Shown: positions 45,142-54,460 of the stretch, piece by piece
Layout of the letters: the number at the start of each line of letters is the position of its first letter
Numbering within the stretch: the stretch's first letter is position 1
DNA from: Duganella fentianensis
GTDB taxonomy: Bacteria > Pseudomonadota > Gammaproteobacteria > Burkholderiales > Burkholderiaceae_D
DNA: 64,000 nt
Direction of reading: 5' to 3'
Assembly: GCF_009857835.1 (NCBI RefSeq)
Contig: NZ_WWCL01000001.1
Span: 1,612,001-1,676,000 of the forward strand
Made by a program: the position numbers and the translations under genes
Notes under the pieces: model-generated
Databases searched by the model: none
What the model was told of the DNA's origin: nothing
What the model saw: the letters and a program-made list of their open reading frames with translations, nothing else

Positions 45142-46902
45142 GTGAATCCAACCCCTAGCACCACCGCAGACAAGTCTGCCCGCACCACGCCGGGCCGGGC
45201 CGGCAAGAGCGACGCACCGGCTGCCACGGCCAGCCAGACGCTGGATTTGTTCGTGCAGAGCCAGATGGCCAAGCTGACGGGCGGTGTCTCGCCCATAGGC
45301 ATGGGGCTGGCATTCATGGACTGGGCCTGCCATCTGGCCACTTCGCCGGGCAAGCAGATGGAGCTGCTGATGCAGACCTATGCCGTACCCGTGACGGCCG
45401 ATGGCAAGCTGGCCGACGGGCGCTTCTCGGGGCCGGACTGGCAGCACTGGCCTTACCAGCAATATGCACAGAATTTCCTCCAGTGCCAGCAATTCTGGGA
45501 GCAGGCCACCACCGGCATACGCGGCGTGGCGCCCCATCACAGCCAGGTGGTCAATTTCACGGCGCGCCAGCTGCTCGACATGATGGCACCATCGAATTTC
45601 CTTGCTACCAATCCCGAAGTGCAGCGCGCGGCCGTGGAGAGTGGCGGGCGCAGTCTGGCCGACGGTGCGCTGAACTGGCGCAAGGATGTCTGCCGCAAGC
45701 TGGCGCCGCCCGGCATGGCCGTGCCGGAACCGGCTGACGCCAGCTACCGCCCCGGGGTGGAAGTGGCGCTGACGCCGGGTGTGGTGGTGTTCCGCAACGA
45801 GCTGATGGAACTGATCCAGTACCAGCCGCAGACGCCTACCGTGTACCGCGAGCCCGTGCTGATCATGCCGTCGTGGATCATGAAGTACTACATCCTCGAT
45901 CTGTCGCCGGAAAACTCCATGGTGCGCTATCTGGTGGAGCAGGGTCATACGGTGTTCATGGTGTCGTGGCATAACCCCGGCGCGGCCGAGCGCAATCTGG
46001 GCATGGACGACTATCTGCAGCGCGGCCTGTACGCAGCGCTCGATCAGGTGACGGCGATCTGCCAGCAGGCGCCCGTGCATACGGTGGGTTACTGCCTGGG
46101 CGGTACGCTGCTGGCCATAGGTGCGGCAGCGCTGGGCGCGCCTAGCGGCCCGAAACATGGCACGCTGGCTTCCGTCACGCTGCTGGCGGCGCAGACGGAT
46201 TTCAGCGAGCCGGGCGAACTGGGCCTGTTCATCGACGATAGCGAGCTGGCTTTCCTCGATGCGCTGATGTGGAAGCAGGGTTATCTCGATGGCGACCAGA
46301 TGGCGGCGTCGTTCCAGCTGCTGCATGCGCGCGATCTGGTGTGGTCGCGCATGATGCGCGAATACCTGCTGGGCCAGCGCTCGGCGCCGAACGATCTGAT
46401 GGCGTGGAATGCCGATGCCACCCGCCTGCCATTCCGCATGCATAGCGAATACCTGCACGGCCTGTTCCTGCGCAATGATCTGGCCGAGGGCCGCTATCAG
46501 GTGGGCGGCCAGCCGATTGCGCTGGCCGATATGGCCGGGCCGCTGTTCGTGGTGGGTACCGAGCGCGATCACGTGTCGCCATGGCGTTCGGTGTACAAGC
46601 TGCATCTGCTGTCGCCGGCAGCGATCGATTTCGTGCTGGCTTCGGGCGGCCACAATGCCGGCATCGTCTCCGAACCTGGTCATGCGCACCGCAGCTACCG
46701 CCGTCTGGCCGATGCCGCTCCCGGCGGCTACCGCAGCCCCGATCAGTGGCTGGCGCAGTCGGAGCTGGTGGAGGGTTCGTGGTGGCCATGCTGGCAGCAA
46801 TGGCTGGCGCAGCATTCGGCCAGCAAGCGGGTCAAACCGCCTGCACTGGGGCAGGGCCAGACGCTGGGCGCGGCGCCCGGGCATTTCGTGCTCGACGCCT
46901 GA
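45142..46902 (+). CDS. phaC: Poly(3-hydroxyalkanoate) synthase, class I type
   Basis: A 586-aa cytoplasmic enzyme that polymerises (R)-3-hydroxyacyl-CoA into storage granules. It has an alpha/beta-hydrolase core with the lipase-like box GYCLGGT (nucleophile C318) and the other triad residues D476 (ERDHVSPW) and H504 (SGGHNAGI), at spacings like those of the Cupriavidus enzyme. Length fits class I. The GTG start has a strong AAGGAGG. No phaA, phaB or phasin gene follows; the gene stands alone between the exporter operon and a toxin-antitoxin pair. Two FNR boxes upstream suggest that polymer synthesis is used as an electron or carbon sink at low oxygen. Confidence 0.95.
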   Translation: MNPTPSTTADKSARTTPGRAGKSDAPAATASQTLDLFVQSQMAKLTGGVSPIGMGLAFMDWACHLATSPGKQMELLMQTYAVPVTADGKLADGRFSGPDWQHWPYQQYAQNFLQCQQFWEQATTGIRGVAPHHSQVVNFTARQLLDMMAPSNFLATNPEVQRAAVESGGRSLADGALNWRKDVCRKLAPPGMAVPEPADASYRPGVEVALTPGVVVFRNELMELIQYQPQTPTVYREPVLIMPSWIMKYYILDLSPENSMVRYLVEQGHTVFMVSWHNPGAAERNLGMDDYLQRGLYAALDQVTAICQQAPVHTVGYCLGGTLLAIGAAALGAPSGPKHGTLASVTLLAAQTDFSEPGELGLFIDDSELAFLDALMWKQGYLDGDQMAASFQLLHARDLVWSRMMREYLLGQRSAPNDLMAWNADATRLPFRMHSEYLHGLFLRNDLAEGRYQVGGQPIALADMAGPLFVVGTERDHVSPWRSVYKLHLLSPAAIDFVLASGGHNAGIVSEPGHAHRSYRRLADAAPGGYRSPDQWLAQSELVEGSWWPCWQQWLAQHSASKRVKPPALGQGQTLGAAPGHFVLDA

Positions 46903-46932
46903 ACGGCAAGACCTAAAAAACGGCAGCGCTGG

Positions 46933-46972
46933 ACTGAACCCTGAAAGTTGGCGACAACTTTCAGGGTTCAGT
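46933..46972 (+). terminator. 18-bp perfect hairpin after phaC
   Basis: ACTGAACCCTGAAAGTTG and its exact complement flank a GCGA loop. The T-run (46987-46994) comes 14 bases after the stem instead of directly behind it. It probably protects or ends the phaC message, but the geometry is not that of a classic intrinsic terminator, and a mobile palindrome is an alternative. Confidence 0.55.
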
Positions 46973-47066
46973 TCTCACGTCTCCTATTTTTTTTGAAACG
47001 CTGCGATGATGGTTCTGGCGTTTTAGCCTTTGACGGTGCATAAGGCTTGCCCCTGGTCTTACCATG

Positions 47067-47082
47067 GTAGTAACATGACTAC
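47067..47082. promoter_or_regulatory. Dyad GTAGT-N6-ACTAC, probable toxin-antitoxin operator
   Basis: The dyad lies 28-43 bases before the antitoxin ATG, over the likely promoter (TTGCCC, 18 bp, TAACAT). Antitoxin-toxin complexes of this type normally repress their own operon from such sites. Confidence 0.55.
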
Positions 47083-47109
47083 ATTAATTTGACATGCAGG
47101 AGTGTCACC

Positions 47110-47364
47110 ATGGCAATTACCACTATTTCTAGCCGTGAGTTCAACCAACAGGTGAGCGAGGTGAAACGTGCCGCCAACAACGGACCGGTGTTGATCACCG
47201 ATCGAGGCCGCCCGGCCCATGTGCTGATGAGCTTCAAAGACTATCAACGGCTCACCAAGCAACGCCGTAACATCGCCGATGTGCTGGCGATGCCGGACAC
47301 TGCCGATATCGAGTTTGATCCGCCGCAAGCAACCATCGGGCAACGGACAGCTGATTTCTCATGA
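47110..47364 (+). CDS. Type II antitoxin, Phd/YefM family
   Basis: An 84-aa protein. The N-terminal DNA-binding fold is MAITTISSREFNQQVSEVKRAANNGPVLITDRGRPAHVLMSFKDYQRL, the standard Phd/YefM pattern. A disordered acidic C-terminal tail would neutralise the toxin. The ATG has a GGAG site; the frame is open 21 bases further up but without support. Its stop overlaps the toxin start by 4 bases. Base composition is somewhat less GC-rich than the neighbours, consistent with acquisition. Confidence 0.92.
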   Translation: MAITTISSREFNQQVSEVKRAANNGPVLITDRGRPAHVLMSFKDYQRLTKQRRNIADVLAMPDTADIEFDPPQATIGQRTADFS

Positions 47365-47789
47365 TGTTTATTCTCGATACCAACGTAGTGTCCGAGCTAC
47401 GCAAAGTGCGGCTCGGCAAGGCTGATATGCAGGTAACAGCCTGGGCAGAAAGCGTTGACGCCGCTGACCTCTTTGTATCGGCTATTACCATTCTGGAGCT
47501 AGAGCTTGGCGTTTTGTCGATCGAGCGTAAGGATGCCACGCAGGGAGCCATGTTGCGTGCCTGGTTGACGAAGCAGGTGCTGCCTGAGTTTGCAGAGCGC
47601 ACTCTGCCTGTCGATACTGCTGTGGCACAACGCTGCGCCCGGCTCCATGTGCCCGACAAGCGTGGCGAACGGGACGCACTCATCGCGGCAACCGCGCTGG
47701 TGCATAGCATGACGCTGGTTACTCGCAACGTCACCGACTTTCAGGCCATGGGAGTTACCCTGATTAATCCGTGGGAAGTATCGCAGTGA
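47361..47789 (+). CDS. PIN-domain toxin, VapC/FitB type
   Basis: A 142-aa predicted Mg-dependent ribonuclease. The four acidic PIN residues are present: D6 (MMFILDTN), E46 (AITILELELG), D105 (ERDALIAATA) and D126 (TRNVTDF). VapC-type toxins cleave tRNA or rRNA to halt translation when the antitoxin is lost. It is translationally coupled to the Phd-like antitoxin. Pairing a Phd-type antitoxin with a PIN toxin is common. It appears intact. The RNA target is unknown. Confidence 0.93.
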   Translation: MMFILDTNVVSELRKVRLGKADMQVTAWAESVDAADLFVSAITILELELGVLSIERKDATQGAMLRAWLTKQVLPEFAERTLPVDTAVAQRCARLHVPDKRGERDALIAATALVHSMTLVTRNVTDFQAMGVTLINPWEVSQ

Positions 47790-47805
47790 GCGCCTTGGAT
47801 CGGCT

Positions 47806-47827
47806 ACCAGTTGAATCTGCAACTGGT
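47806..47827. repeat. Inverted repeat ACCAGTTG-N6-CAACTGGT after the toxin gene
   Basis: An 8-bp perfect stem just behind the toxin gene, without a T-run. The rest of the 245-bp stretch 47790-48034 has no convincing gene or terminator; it may be the downstream edge of the acquired module. Confidence 0.45.
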
Positions 47828-48034
47828 TACCCGCAAGATCCATGGACGAAACGAGAAAACCTTCCTAGAAAGGGCGGCTCAGACTATGACTTGACATCAG
47901 AGCAGTGGTTGAGTTTTTGGCTTGGTCGCACAAACACAATAACTCTTCCTTACTGCTTTCTGGCGTTTGCGCCGTGCTTATACCGGTAATCTGTGAAGAA
48001 CCTTGTTATTTTGCGGGTTGCTACGGCCGGCGTA

Positions 48035-50365
48035 TCAGCCGCGCCGGGTCCAGCGCTCGATCACGCCGGCGAAGGCGGCCGAGGTGAAAGGCTTGGTCAG
48101 ATAATCGTCGGCGCCGGAATTGATGCAGCGTTCGCGGTCGCCATCGATGGCGCTGGCCGTCAGGGCCACCACCGGCGTGCGCGGCAAACCTTGCGCTGCT
48201 TCGCGCGCGCGCAGCGCTTCGGTCGCCTGATAGCCATCCATCACGGGCATCATGCAGTCCATCAGCACCATGTCGTACTGGCGCTCGGCCAGTGCATCGA
48301 GGGCTTGCTGGCCATCGTGCGCTTCATCGACATCCCAGCCCAGCCGGGTCAGGAGTATGCGCGCCAGCTGGCGGTTCATTTCAGTGTCTTCCACCAGCAG
48401 GATGCGGCCTTGTTTGGGCGCCTGCGGCCTTGCCGCAGCGCTGCTGGCTGCTGCGCTGCTGGTGCTAGTGGCGCTGGTGGTGTTTTCGGTGCTGGCGGGG
48501 GTGGGGACAGCAGTGTGCTTCATGGTGATACTTTCCACTTCAGGTTGGTTAACTGATGCTGGTCGCAAGTGCTGCGACGGAACGTCGACGGCAAAGGTGG
48601 CGCCGCAGCCCGTGCTGCTGCGGCAGGTGATGGTGCCACCCATCAGCTCGACGAGGCGTTTGCAGATGGCCAGACCCAGGCCCGTGCCGCCATAGTGGCT
48701 GCTGGTGCTGTGCTCGGCCTGGCTGAAAGGCTCGAACAGGCGCTGCTGGCCTTCCGCACTGATGCCTATGCCGCTATCGGTGACTTCGAAGTGCAGGCGC
48801 CAGCGGCCGCTGGCATCGCCGGGCGGGGTGGCATTCAGGCTCAGGCGGATGGTGCCGGCCGGGGTGAATTTGATGGCGTTGTTGATCAGATTGCCCATAA
48901 TCTGGCGCATGCGCAGCGGATCGCCTTCCATCGGCCCCGGCAGAGGCCCGATATCGGTTTCGATCTGCAGCCCTTTGCGCAGGGCCACCGGTTCGTGCAG
49001 GGCCAGCACCTGCCGGATCATCAGGGCCGGATCGTAGGCTTGCAGGTCCAGCGTCAGGTGGCCTGATTCCACTTTGGAGAAGTCCAGCACGTCATTGATG
49101 ATGTGCAGCAGTTCGACCGTGCCCTGATGCACGTTATGGGCATAGTTGCGCTGGGTATCGTCCAGCTTGGTGCCCAGCATCAGTTCCGACATGCCCAGGA
49201 TGCCGTTCATGGGTGTGCGGATTTCGTGGCTCATCATGGCCAGGAAGCGCGACTTGGCCGCGCTGGCCGCATCGGCCGCGGCTTTCAGCTTGAGCGCCTG
49301 CTGGGCATCCTGCTCGCGCCGCTTGAGCAGCTGTTCGACCACGCGGAAGGCCAGCAGTACGGCGATCATGCTGGCCAGCGTGATGCCGGTGATCAGGCGC
49401 ACATTGCGCCACCAGCCGTGCAGCAGCATGTCTTCATTGATGGTGGCGTTGATGATGAGCGGGAAGTCGCGCACCTGGCGCACGGCACCCATGCGGGTTT
49501 CCGGCTTGAGATCGTTGGATGCACGCGGGCTGCTGGTGACAACCACGTCATGCTGCTTGCCCTGGCTGATGACCTGATAGGTGGTACCGGTGCGCACCTG
49601 CTTGCTGATCATTTCTGGCGCATAAGGCCAGCGCGCCAGCATGGTGTAATCGCGGTTGTACAGGGTGATGGTGGAATCGGCACCCAGATTGACGCGGTGG
49701 AAAAAGTCGGCAAAGAACTGGCAGGATACGCCTACCAGCACGGCACCGACAAATTCGCCGCGCGCATTTTCGACGCGGCGGCTGACGTAGAAGGTCCAGT
49801 TGCCATTGCCCTTGTTGCGCACCGGTTCGCTCATATAGGGCTGGTCACCGCGGTGCGTGCTGTGGTAGCGGAAATAGTCGCGCGTGGACAGATTGATGGG
49901 CGGAGCCGGATAGCTGCGCGTGAAGTTGATGACATTGCCTTCCACATCGAGCAGCGAGACTACGTCCACCTGCGGTAATGCGGCCATCTTGTCGCGCAGG
50001 CTGTGGTAGATGTCTTCGCTGGCCAGCGCGTTGCGGCGGTTGTCGCCATTGCGTTCGGGCTGGTCCTGCACCAGTCCCACCACGCTGTCGAGCAGGGTGT
50101 AGCTGGCCGCCATGGTCTGCGCCGTGTTCTCGGCCAGCACCAGCGTCAGGCTGTCCATGTTTTCACGCCAGTCCTCGATCTCATGCTGGCGCAGCGACCA
50201 GGCCGAGATGCCGGCCGTCAGCGTCAGCAGTGCCAGCAGGGCAAAGCAGATCAGCTGCATGGCGCGGTGGGCGCTCAGGCCCGTGCGGTGCAGCAGCCGG
50301 CGCGGACGCGAGTTCTTCTTATGCGCCTGCAGCTCGGGCTGGGTCGGGACGTCGGGATTGCTCAT
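48035..50365 (-). CDS. Hybrid sensor histidine kinase (Cache sensor, HisKA, HATPase, receiver)
   Basis: A 776-aa inner-membrane hybrid kinase. Two helices (about residues 37-57 and 322-345) enclose a Cache/PDC-type periplasmic sensor of about 260 aa, a class that often binds small organic acids or amino acids. Cytoplasmic parts are HisKA (H380 in [12 protein letters not shown]), HATPase, a Ser/Thr/Ala-rich linker, and a receiver with D703 in [13 protein letters not shown]. It lacks its own Hpt domain; that is encoded by the gene directly upstream, whose stop overlaps this ATG. Two kinases plus an Hpt in one operon suggests a branched phosphorelay. Confidence 0.94.
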   Translation of the reverse strand: MSNPDVPTQPELQAHKKNSRPRRLLHRTGLSAHRAMQLICFALLALLTLTAGISAWSLRQHEIEDWRENMDSLTLVLAENTAQTMAASYTLLDSVVGLVQDQPERNGDNRRNALASEDIYHSLRDKMAALPQVDVVSLLDVEGNVINFTRSYPAPPINLSTRDYFRYHSTHRGDQPYMSEPVRNKGNGNWTFYVSRRVENARGEFVGAVLVGVSCQFFADFFHRVNLGADSTITLYNRDYTMLARWPYAPEMISKQVRTGTTYQVISQGKQHDVVVTSSPRASNDLKPETRMGAVRQVRDFPLIINATINEDMLLHGWWRNVRLITGITLASMIAVLLAFRVVEQLLKRREQDAQQALKLKAAADAASAAKSRFLAMMSHEIRTPMNGILGMSELMLGTKLDDTQRNYAHNVHQGTVELLHIINDVLDFSKVESGHLTLDLQAYDPALMIRQVLALHEPVALRKGLQIETDIGPLPGPMEGDPLRMRQIMGNLINNAIKFTPAGTIRLSLNATPPGDASGRWRLHFEVTDSGIGISAEGQQRLFEPFSQAEHSTSSHYGGTGLGLAICKRLVELMGGTITCRSSTGCGATFAVDVPSQHLRPASVNQPEVESITMKHTAVPTPASTENTTSATSTSSAAASSAAARPQAPKQGRILLVEDTEMNRQLARILLTRLGWDVDEAHDGQQALDALAERQYDMVLMDCMMPVMDGYQATEALRAREAAQGLPRTPVVALTASAIDGDRERCINSGADDYLTKPFTSAAFAGVIERWTRRG

Positions 50366-50742
50366 GCATGGTTCCCCGGGGTGCTATGGGCTATGCTGAG
50401 CTGCATTTCTTCGAACACGGCCGGATACAGCACCGTCAGGCGCTGCTCGGCCAGTGCCAGGCGCTGACGCTGGCGTGCCGCCTGCTCCATTTCCTGCAGC
50501 AGGCTGGTCAGCTCTTTCGCGCCGATCAGCATGGTCATGCCTTTGAGCGCATGGGACTGGCTGGCAATGGCGCTGAAATCGCCCAGCTGCAAGCCTTGCT
50601 GCAGACGGGCATAAGTGGCGGGCGCGCTATCGATATAGGTGTGTGACAGTAGCAGGGCGATTTCCTGGTTGCCTGCCGCCGCCTCCAGCAGCACGGCAGG
50701 ATCGATCACATGAAACACGGGCGAGGGTGGAACAGAGGTCAT
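50362..50742 (-). CDS. Free-standing Hpt (histidine phosphotransfer) protein
   Basis: A 126-aa soluble four-helix protein. The phosphorylatable histidine is H64 in [15 protein letters not shown], the standard HxLKG motif. It sits between two kinase genes with 4-base overlaps on both sides, so it is expected to shuttle phosphate from the hybrid kinase's receiver to a response regulator. The HTH-receiver protein upstream or the divergent HD-GYP regulator are the closest candidates. The ATG follows AGGAAG. Confidence 0.93.
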   Translation of the reverse strand: MTSVPPSPVFHVIDPAVLLEAAAGNQEIALLLSHTYIDSAPATYARLQQGLQLGDFSAIASQSHALKGMTMLIGAKELTSLLQEMEQAARQRQRLALAEQRLTVLYPAVFEEMQLSIAHSTPGNHA

Positions 50743-52433
50743 GCTGCTTCCTTGGTATTGGCGGCAGGCTGGGCTGGCGCTTCAATCTGGGGCGGGCGGA
50801 TAAACGGTATGCTGAACAGGAATACCGAGCCTTGCCCGTCGCTATGTTCGAGGGCGATTTTACCGCCCATCAGTTCGACCAGGCGGGCGGCGATCGCCAG
50901 CCCCAGCCCGGCGCTGTCGCGCGCGCGCGAAGCGCTGTCGTCGGCGGTGGAGAATTGTTCGAATAAACGCGGCCGCAATGCTTCCGGCACGCCGCTGCCA
51001 CTATCGCGCACGCGGAAATTCAGCTGGCTGGCACTGGCATCGGTCTGCAGCTGCACGCTGCCCGAGCTGGTGGCCTGGATGGCGTTATGCAGCAAGATGT
51101 CCATCACGCGCATCAGCTTGATGCGGTCGCAGATCAGGTGGCTGGGCAGGGCGTTGCCGTTGACCAGTTCCAGCTTGAGTCCCTTGTTCACGGCGGCACC
51201 GCGCTGGCGCGCCAGCGCGCCGTGCAGCAGTTCGCTCAGTACCGCCGTTTCCGGCGCCAGCTTGGTCTGGCCCGATTCCAGGCTGCTCAGTTCCAGCACG
51301 GCTTCCACCAGCCCCAGCAGCTTGATGCCGCAGCTATGGATGGCGTCGGCAAAGCCGCCCGCATGGCTGTTGGCAAACTCGGCCTGCAGCAGTTCGGAAT
51401 ACCCGAGGATGCCATTGAGCGGTGTGCGCAGTTCGTGCGACATATTCGACAGGAAGCGCGACTTGGCGCGGTTGGCCGCATGGGCCTGTTCGCGGCTGAC
51501 GATCAGGCGGCCGATCAGCACGATGATCCCCACCGTGAAGGCCAGCACCACCAGACTGGTGACACCGGCCAGCGTGAGCGCCAGATTGCGCCGCTCGTGG
51601 TAGTCGGCCAGCGCTTCTTCGTAGTCTATCCCGACCAGCGCATACAGCGGCACGCCGGGCAGGTGGGAATAGGCATAGAAACGTTTGCGCTGATCGATAG
51701 GGCCCGATTGCAGCACGGTGCCGCGCTGGTTTTTCTGCATGGCGGCGAACAGCGGCGTATTGAAGATATCCTGGCCGCGGCTATCGTCATTGCCGACGCG
51801 GCGGGCGCGTACCACGCCATCTTCGCCGATCAGCGCGATCGAACCCTGGGTGCCCACATTGATATCGCTGTACAGGCGGGTGAAATACTGCGGGTCCAGC
51901 GACACCACGACCACACCGTTGAAACTGCCGTCCGGCTTGGCGATGCGGCGGGTCAGCTGGATGGACCATTTGCGCGACACCCGGCCCATCACGGGCTGGC
52001 TCACATACAGCAGGTCCGGTCCGGGCTGCATGTGGATGCGGATATGGGGCCGGTCGGCCAGATTGATGGTGGTAAATGGCTGGGTGGACAGCACCACGTC
52101 GGCATGTTCGTCGACGATGGTGAACAGGGTGTACAGATCGCTAGGGCCCAGACCTTCGGCCAGCTCGCGTTTCATGTCGAGCCTGGTGCCCAGGCTGTTG
52201 TAGCGGTGGCGCAGGAAGGTGACGGCTTGATCGGCAGCAGAAATGGTGCGGCTCGCGTGTTCGTCGAACAGGCGCACCAGATCCTGGGCTTCGCGTTCGG
52301 CCACGGCAATCGAGCGGCGCTGGTCCTGATCCAGCTGCCACAGGGTGGAACCCCAGATACCGCTGACCAGCAACAGGGCAAACAGCGCGAGTACCCAGCG
52401 TGCGTCCAGATGCCTTTGTACGGCTTGCAACAT
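50739..52433 (-). CDS. Sensor histidine kinase (Cache sensor, HisKA, HATPase)
   Basis: A 564-aa inner-membrane kinase without a receiver. Helix 1 ([20 protein letters not shown]) and helix 2 ([20 protein letters not shown], near residue 288) flank a Cache/PDC periplasmic domain related in layout to that of the hybrid kinase. HisKA has H333 in [16 protein letters not shown]. The HATPase domain has DSGSGV and GLGLAI boxes, but the N-box reads [10 protein letters not shown], a weak match, so activity may be reduced. It is the first gene of the kinase-Hpt-hybrid kinase operon, with a strong GGGAGAGGG ribosome site. Confidence 0.92.
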   Translation of the reverse strand: MLQAVQRHLDARWVLALFALLLVSGIWGSTLWQLDQDQRRSIAVAEREAQDLVRLFDEHASRTISAADQAVTFLRHRYNSLGTRLDMKRELAEGLGPSDLYTLFTIVDEHADVVLSTQPFTTINLADRPHIRIHMQPGPDLLYVSQPVMGRVSRKWSIQLTRRIAKPDGSFNGVVVVSLDPQYFTRLYSDINVGTQGSIALIGEDGVVRARRVGNDDSRGQDIFNTPLFAAMQKNQRGTVLQSGPIDQRKRFYAYSHLPGVPLYALVGIDYEEALADYHERRNLALTLAGVTSLVVLAFTVGIIVLIGRLIVSREQAHAANRAKSRFLSNMSHELRTPLNGILGYSELLQAEFANSHAGGFADAIHSCGIKLLGLVEAVLELSSLESGQTKLAPETAVLSELLHGALARQRGAAVNKGLKLELVNGNALPSHLICDRIKLMRVMDILLHNAIQATSSGSVQLQTDASASQLNFRVRDSGSGVPEALRPRLFEQFSTADDSASRARDSAGLGLAIAARLVELMGGKIALEHSDGQGSVFLFSIPFIRPPQIEAPAQPAANTKEAA

Positions 52434-52493
52434 TTCCCTCTCCCTGCACGTGCCGCCAGCCGGAATGGTGGCGTGCCACGCGAGTAAGCCCTA

Positions 52494-52522
52494 AGATTGC
52501 CTCAGAAACAAAAATTTGTCAA
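52494..52522 (-). promoter_or_regulatory. Promoter of the phosphorelay operon
   Basis: On the minus strand a consensus -35 TTGACA (52517-52522) and CATAAT-like CAATCT (52494-52499) are 17 bp apart. The predicted leader is about 50 bases. This would let the kinase operon be expressed apart from the HTH-receiver gene. Confidence 0.5.
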
Positions 52523-52542
52523 ATTCATTAACACCGATAAAT

Positions 52543-53172
52543 TTACGGGCGGTTACGTTCGTGCTGGGCGCAGCAGGCCTTCAGATAGCCCCGCAGTTCA
52601 TCATAATTGACAGGTTTGGGGAAAAATACCACACCGCGCGGCACGCCGCCCCGGTTTTGCAGCTCGGCCGGATCGAGGCCGGACAGGATGGCGATATGCA
52701 TGGGGCGCAGCAGCGGATCGGCCACGATGGTGTTGATCAGTTCATAGCCATCGATGCCATCCATGACGATATCGGCCAGCACGATGTCGGGCTGGCGACG
52801 GGCGATTTCCAGCAGCGCCTGATAGCCGTTTTCGCAGAAGGTCAGCGTGGCCTGCAGGTTCCAGCTGGCGATCTGGGTCTCGTACAGCTGGCGCTGCATG
52901 GGGTTGTCTTCCACTACCAGTATGGTCGGTATGGCGTTGTTATTGCGGTTGGCCAGCACGGCAGCCGGCTGGGCCGCCAGTGAGCCGGCCGCTGGCTGCA
53001 GCTTGTAGGCCAGTACGGCAGCGAGGGGAATGCGGCGGTGGCCGCCCTTGGTTTTCCAGGCTTCGATGACGCCCGCTTCTACCAGCTGCTGCACGGAAGA
53101 TACCGAGACGCCGAGGATCTCGGCGGCGCGCTGGGTGGTGCAGACTTCATCGGCTTGCGTTGCGTTTTTCAT
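52543..53172 (-). CDS. Response regulator with N-terminal excisionase/MerR-type HTH
   Basis: A protein of about 209 aa with reversed order: an N-terminal HTH_17/excisionase-like DNA-binding domain (CTTQRAAEILGVSVSSVQQLVEAGVIEAWKTKGGHRRIP) and a C-terminal receiver with acidic pocket (LVVEDN) and phospho-acceptor D134 in IVLADIVMDGIDG. Most DNA-binding response regulators have the receiver first. It is encoded just ahead of the kinase-Hpt-kinase operon on the same strand and is the probable DNA-binding output. A GTG six bases upstream of this ATG is also possible; neither has a clear ribosome site. Confidence 0.9.
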   Translation of the reverse strand: MKNATQADEVCTTQRAAEILGVSVSSVQQLVEAGVIEAWKTKGGHRRIPLAAVLAYKLQPAAGSLAAQPAAVLANRNNNAIPTILVVEDNPMQRQLYETQIASWNLQATLTFCENGYQALLEIARRQPDIVLADIVMDGIDGYELINTIVADPLLRPMHIAILSGLDPAELQNRGGVPRGVVFFPKPVNYDELRGYLKACCAQHERNRP

Positions 53173-53221
53173 TGTCACTTGAGTCCCAAATTAGCCACAG
53201 TAGAATTTAAATATACCAAAT

Positions 53222-53251
53222 TTGTTGAATTCGCAAAAAGCTCGGTATAAT
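53222..53251 (+). promoter_or_regulatory. Promoter of the HD-GYP/XRE operon
   Basis: A perfect -10 TATAAT (53246-53251) with TTGTTG (53222-53227) 18 bp upstream, or TTGAAT with 15 bp. The predicted leader is about 140 bases and contains no clear open frame. The AT-rich region between it and the HTH-receiver start could hold that protein's binding site. Confidence 0.5.
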
Positions 53252-53398
53252 TGTTTTTATCGGCCATTACGTTCATATCTGCATTATGCCGCCGAAACAG
53301 TATTCCGCCTAGGGGTGGCGTAGCTGGGCGCCGGAACAGGCTGTCAAGGCGGTAGCAGAGGAAGCAGGCTAACAGGCAGGGCGGGGCTAGGAGCGCAC

Positions 53399-54460
53399 AT
53401 GAAAGTTCTGATCGTAGACGACAATCCATTAAATCTGGAATTGCTCACCCATGTACTGGGCACCATCGCGGTGGCCCAGCCGGTGCCGTTTGCCGATCCG
53501 GAAGCGGCGCTGGCCTGGTGCGCGGGCGAAGTGCCGGATCTGGTACTGCTCGATTACCAGATGCCGCAGATGGACGGGCTGGAATGCCTGCGTCGCCTGC
53601 GCGTGCTGCCGGGCCTGCAGAATGTGCCCGTCATGATGCTGACGGCCGACAGTAGCCAGGCCGTGCGGCACGAAGCGCTGCGGCTGGGCGCCAATGATTT
53701 CCTCACCCGCCCGCTCAACCACACCGAGCTGCACGCCCGCATCGGCAACCTGCTGGTGTGGCGGCTGGGGCAGAACCAGCTGGCCGAACATACCGAGCGG
53801 CTCGGCTATGCCGTGCAGCAGGCCGAAGCCAGAGCCAGCGCGCGCACCACGGAACTGGTGCAGCGCCTGCTGGAAGCGACCCAGCGGCGCGACCCCGATA
53901 CGGCCGCCCACATGACCCGCATTGCCGATTACGCGCTGCTGATCGCGCGCCAGCTACGGCTCGACGATAGCCTGTGCCAGCAGATCGCTGATGCCGCGCC
54001 GCTGCACGACGTGGGCAAGCTGGCGCTGCCGGACGAATTGCTGTGCAAGACGGATGTGCTGAGCCAGGACGAACTGGCCCTGATGCGCACCCATGCGGAA
54101 AAAGGCGCGGCCATCCTGGCCGACAGCGATGTGCCGCTGCTGCAGATGGCAGCCCAGATGGCGCACAGCCACCATGAACATTTCGATGGCAGCGGCTACC
54201 CGCAGGGGCTGGCCGGCGACGCCATCCCGCTGGTGGCGCGCATCGTTGCCGTGGCCGACGTGTTCGACTCCCTGACCAGTGCCAAGCCTTACCGTCCCGG
54301 CTGGGAGGTGGCCGAGGCGGTGCAATACCTGCGCGACCAGCGCGGCAGCCAGTTTGATCCCGACTGTGTCGACGCCTTGCTGCGTGACATGGTCGGAGTG
54401 CGCATCATCCATACCCATTATGAACAACAAGCCCACAGGGCAACCCGGAGAGCAGCATGA
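53399..54460 (+). CDS. Response regulator with HD-GYP phosphodiesterase output
   Basis: A 353-aa protein: receiver (DDN pocket; phospho-acceptor D52 in LVLLDYQMPQMDG), a coiled linker, and an HD-GYP domain with H203/D204 (LHDVGKLALPD) and HFDGSGYPQGL. It should degrade cyclic di-GMP when phosphorylated or dephosphorylated. It is divergent from the HTH-receiver and phosphorelay genes, so it may be the enzymatic branch of that system. Its stop overlaps the next gene's start as ATGA. Confidence 0.93.
   Translation: MKVLIVDDNPLNLELLTHVLGTIAVAQPVPFADPEAALAWCAGEVPDLVLLDYQMPQMDGLECLRRLRVLPGLQNVPVMMLTADSSQAVRHEALRLGANDFLTRPLNHTELHARIGNLLVWRLGQNQLAEHTERLGYAVQQAEARASARTTELVQRLLEATQRRDPDTAAHMTRIADYALLIARQLRLDDSLCQQIADAAPLHDVGKLALPDELLCKTDVLSQDELALMRTHAEKGAAILADSDVPLLQMAAQMAHSHHEHFDGSGYPQGLAGDAIPLVARIVAVADVFDSLTSAKPYRPGWEVAEAVQYLRDQRGSQFDPDCVDALLRDMVGVRIIHTHYEQQAHRATRRAA

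Noticed and set aside
45115..46884. 589-codon open frame opposite phaC
   Set aside because: Antisense shadow; phaC has an intact catalytic triad, a strong ribosome site and family length.
47790..48034. A small gene or pseudogene after the toxin
   Set aside because: Frames are short, with no ribosome site or motif; I record the stretch as non-coding.
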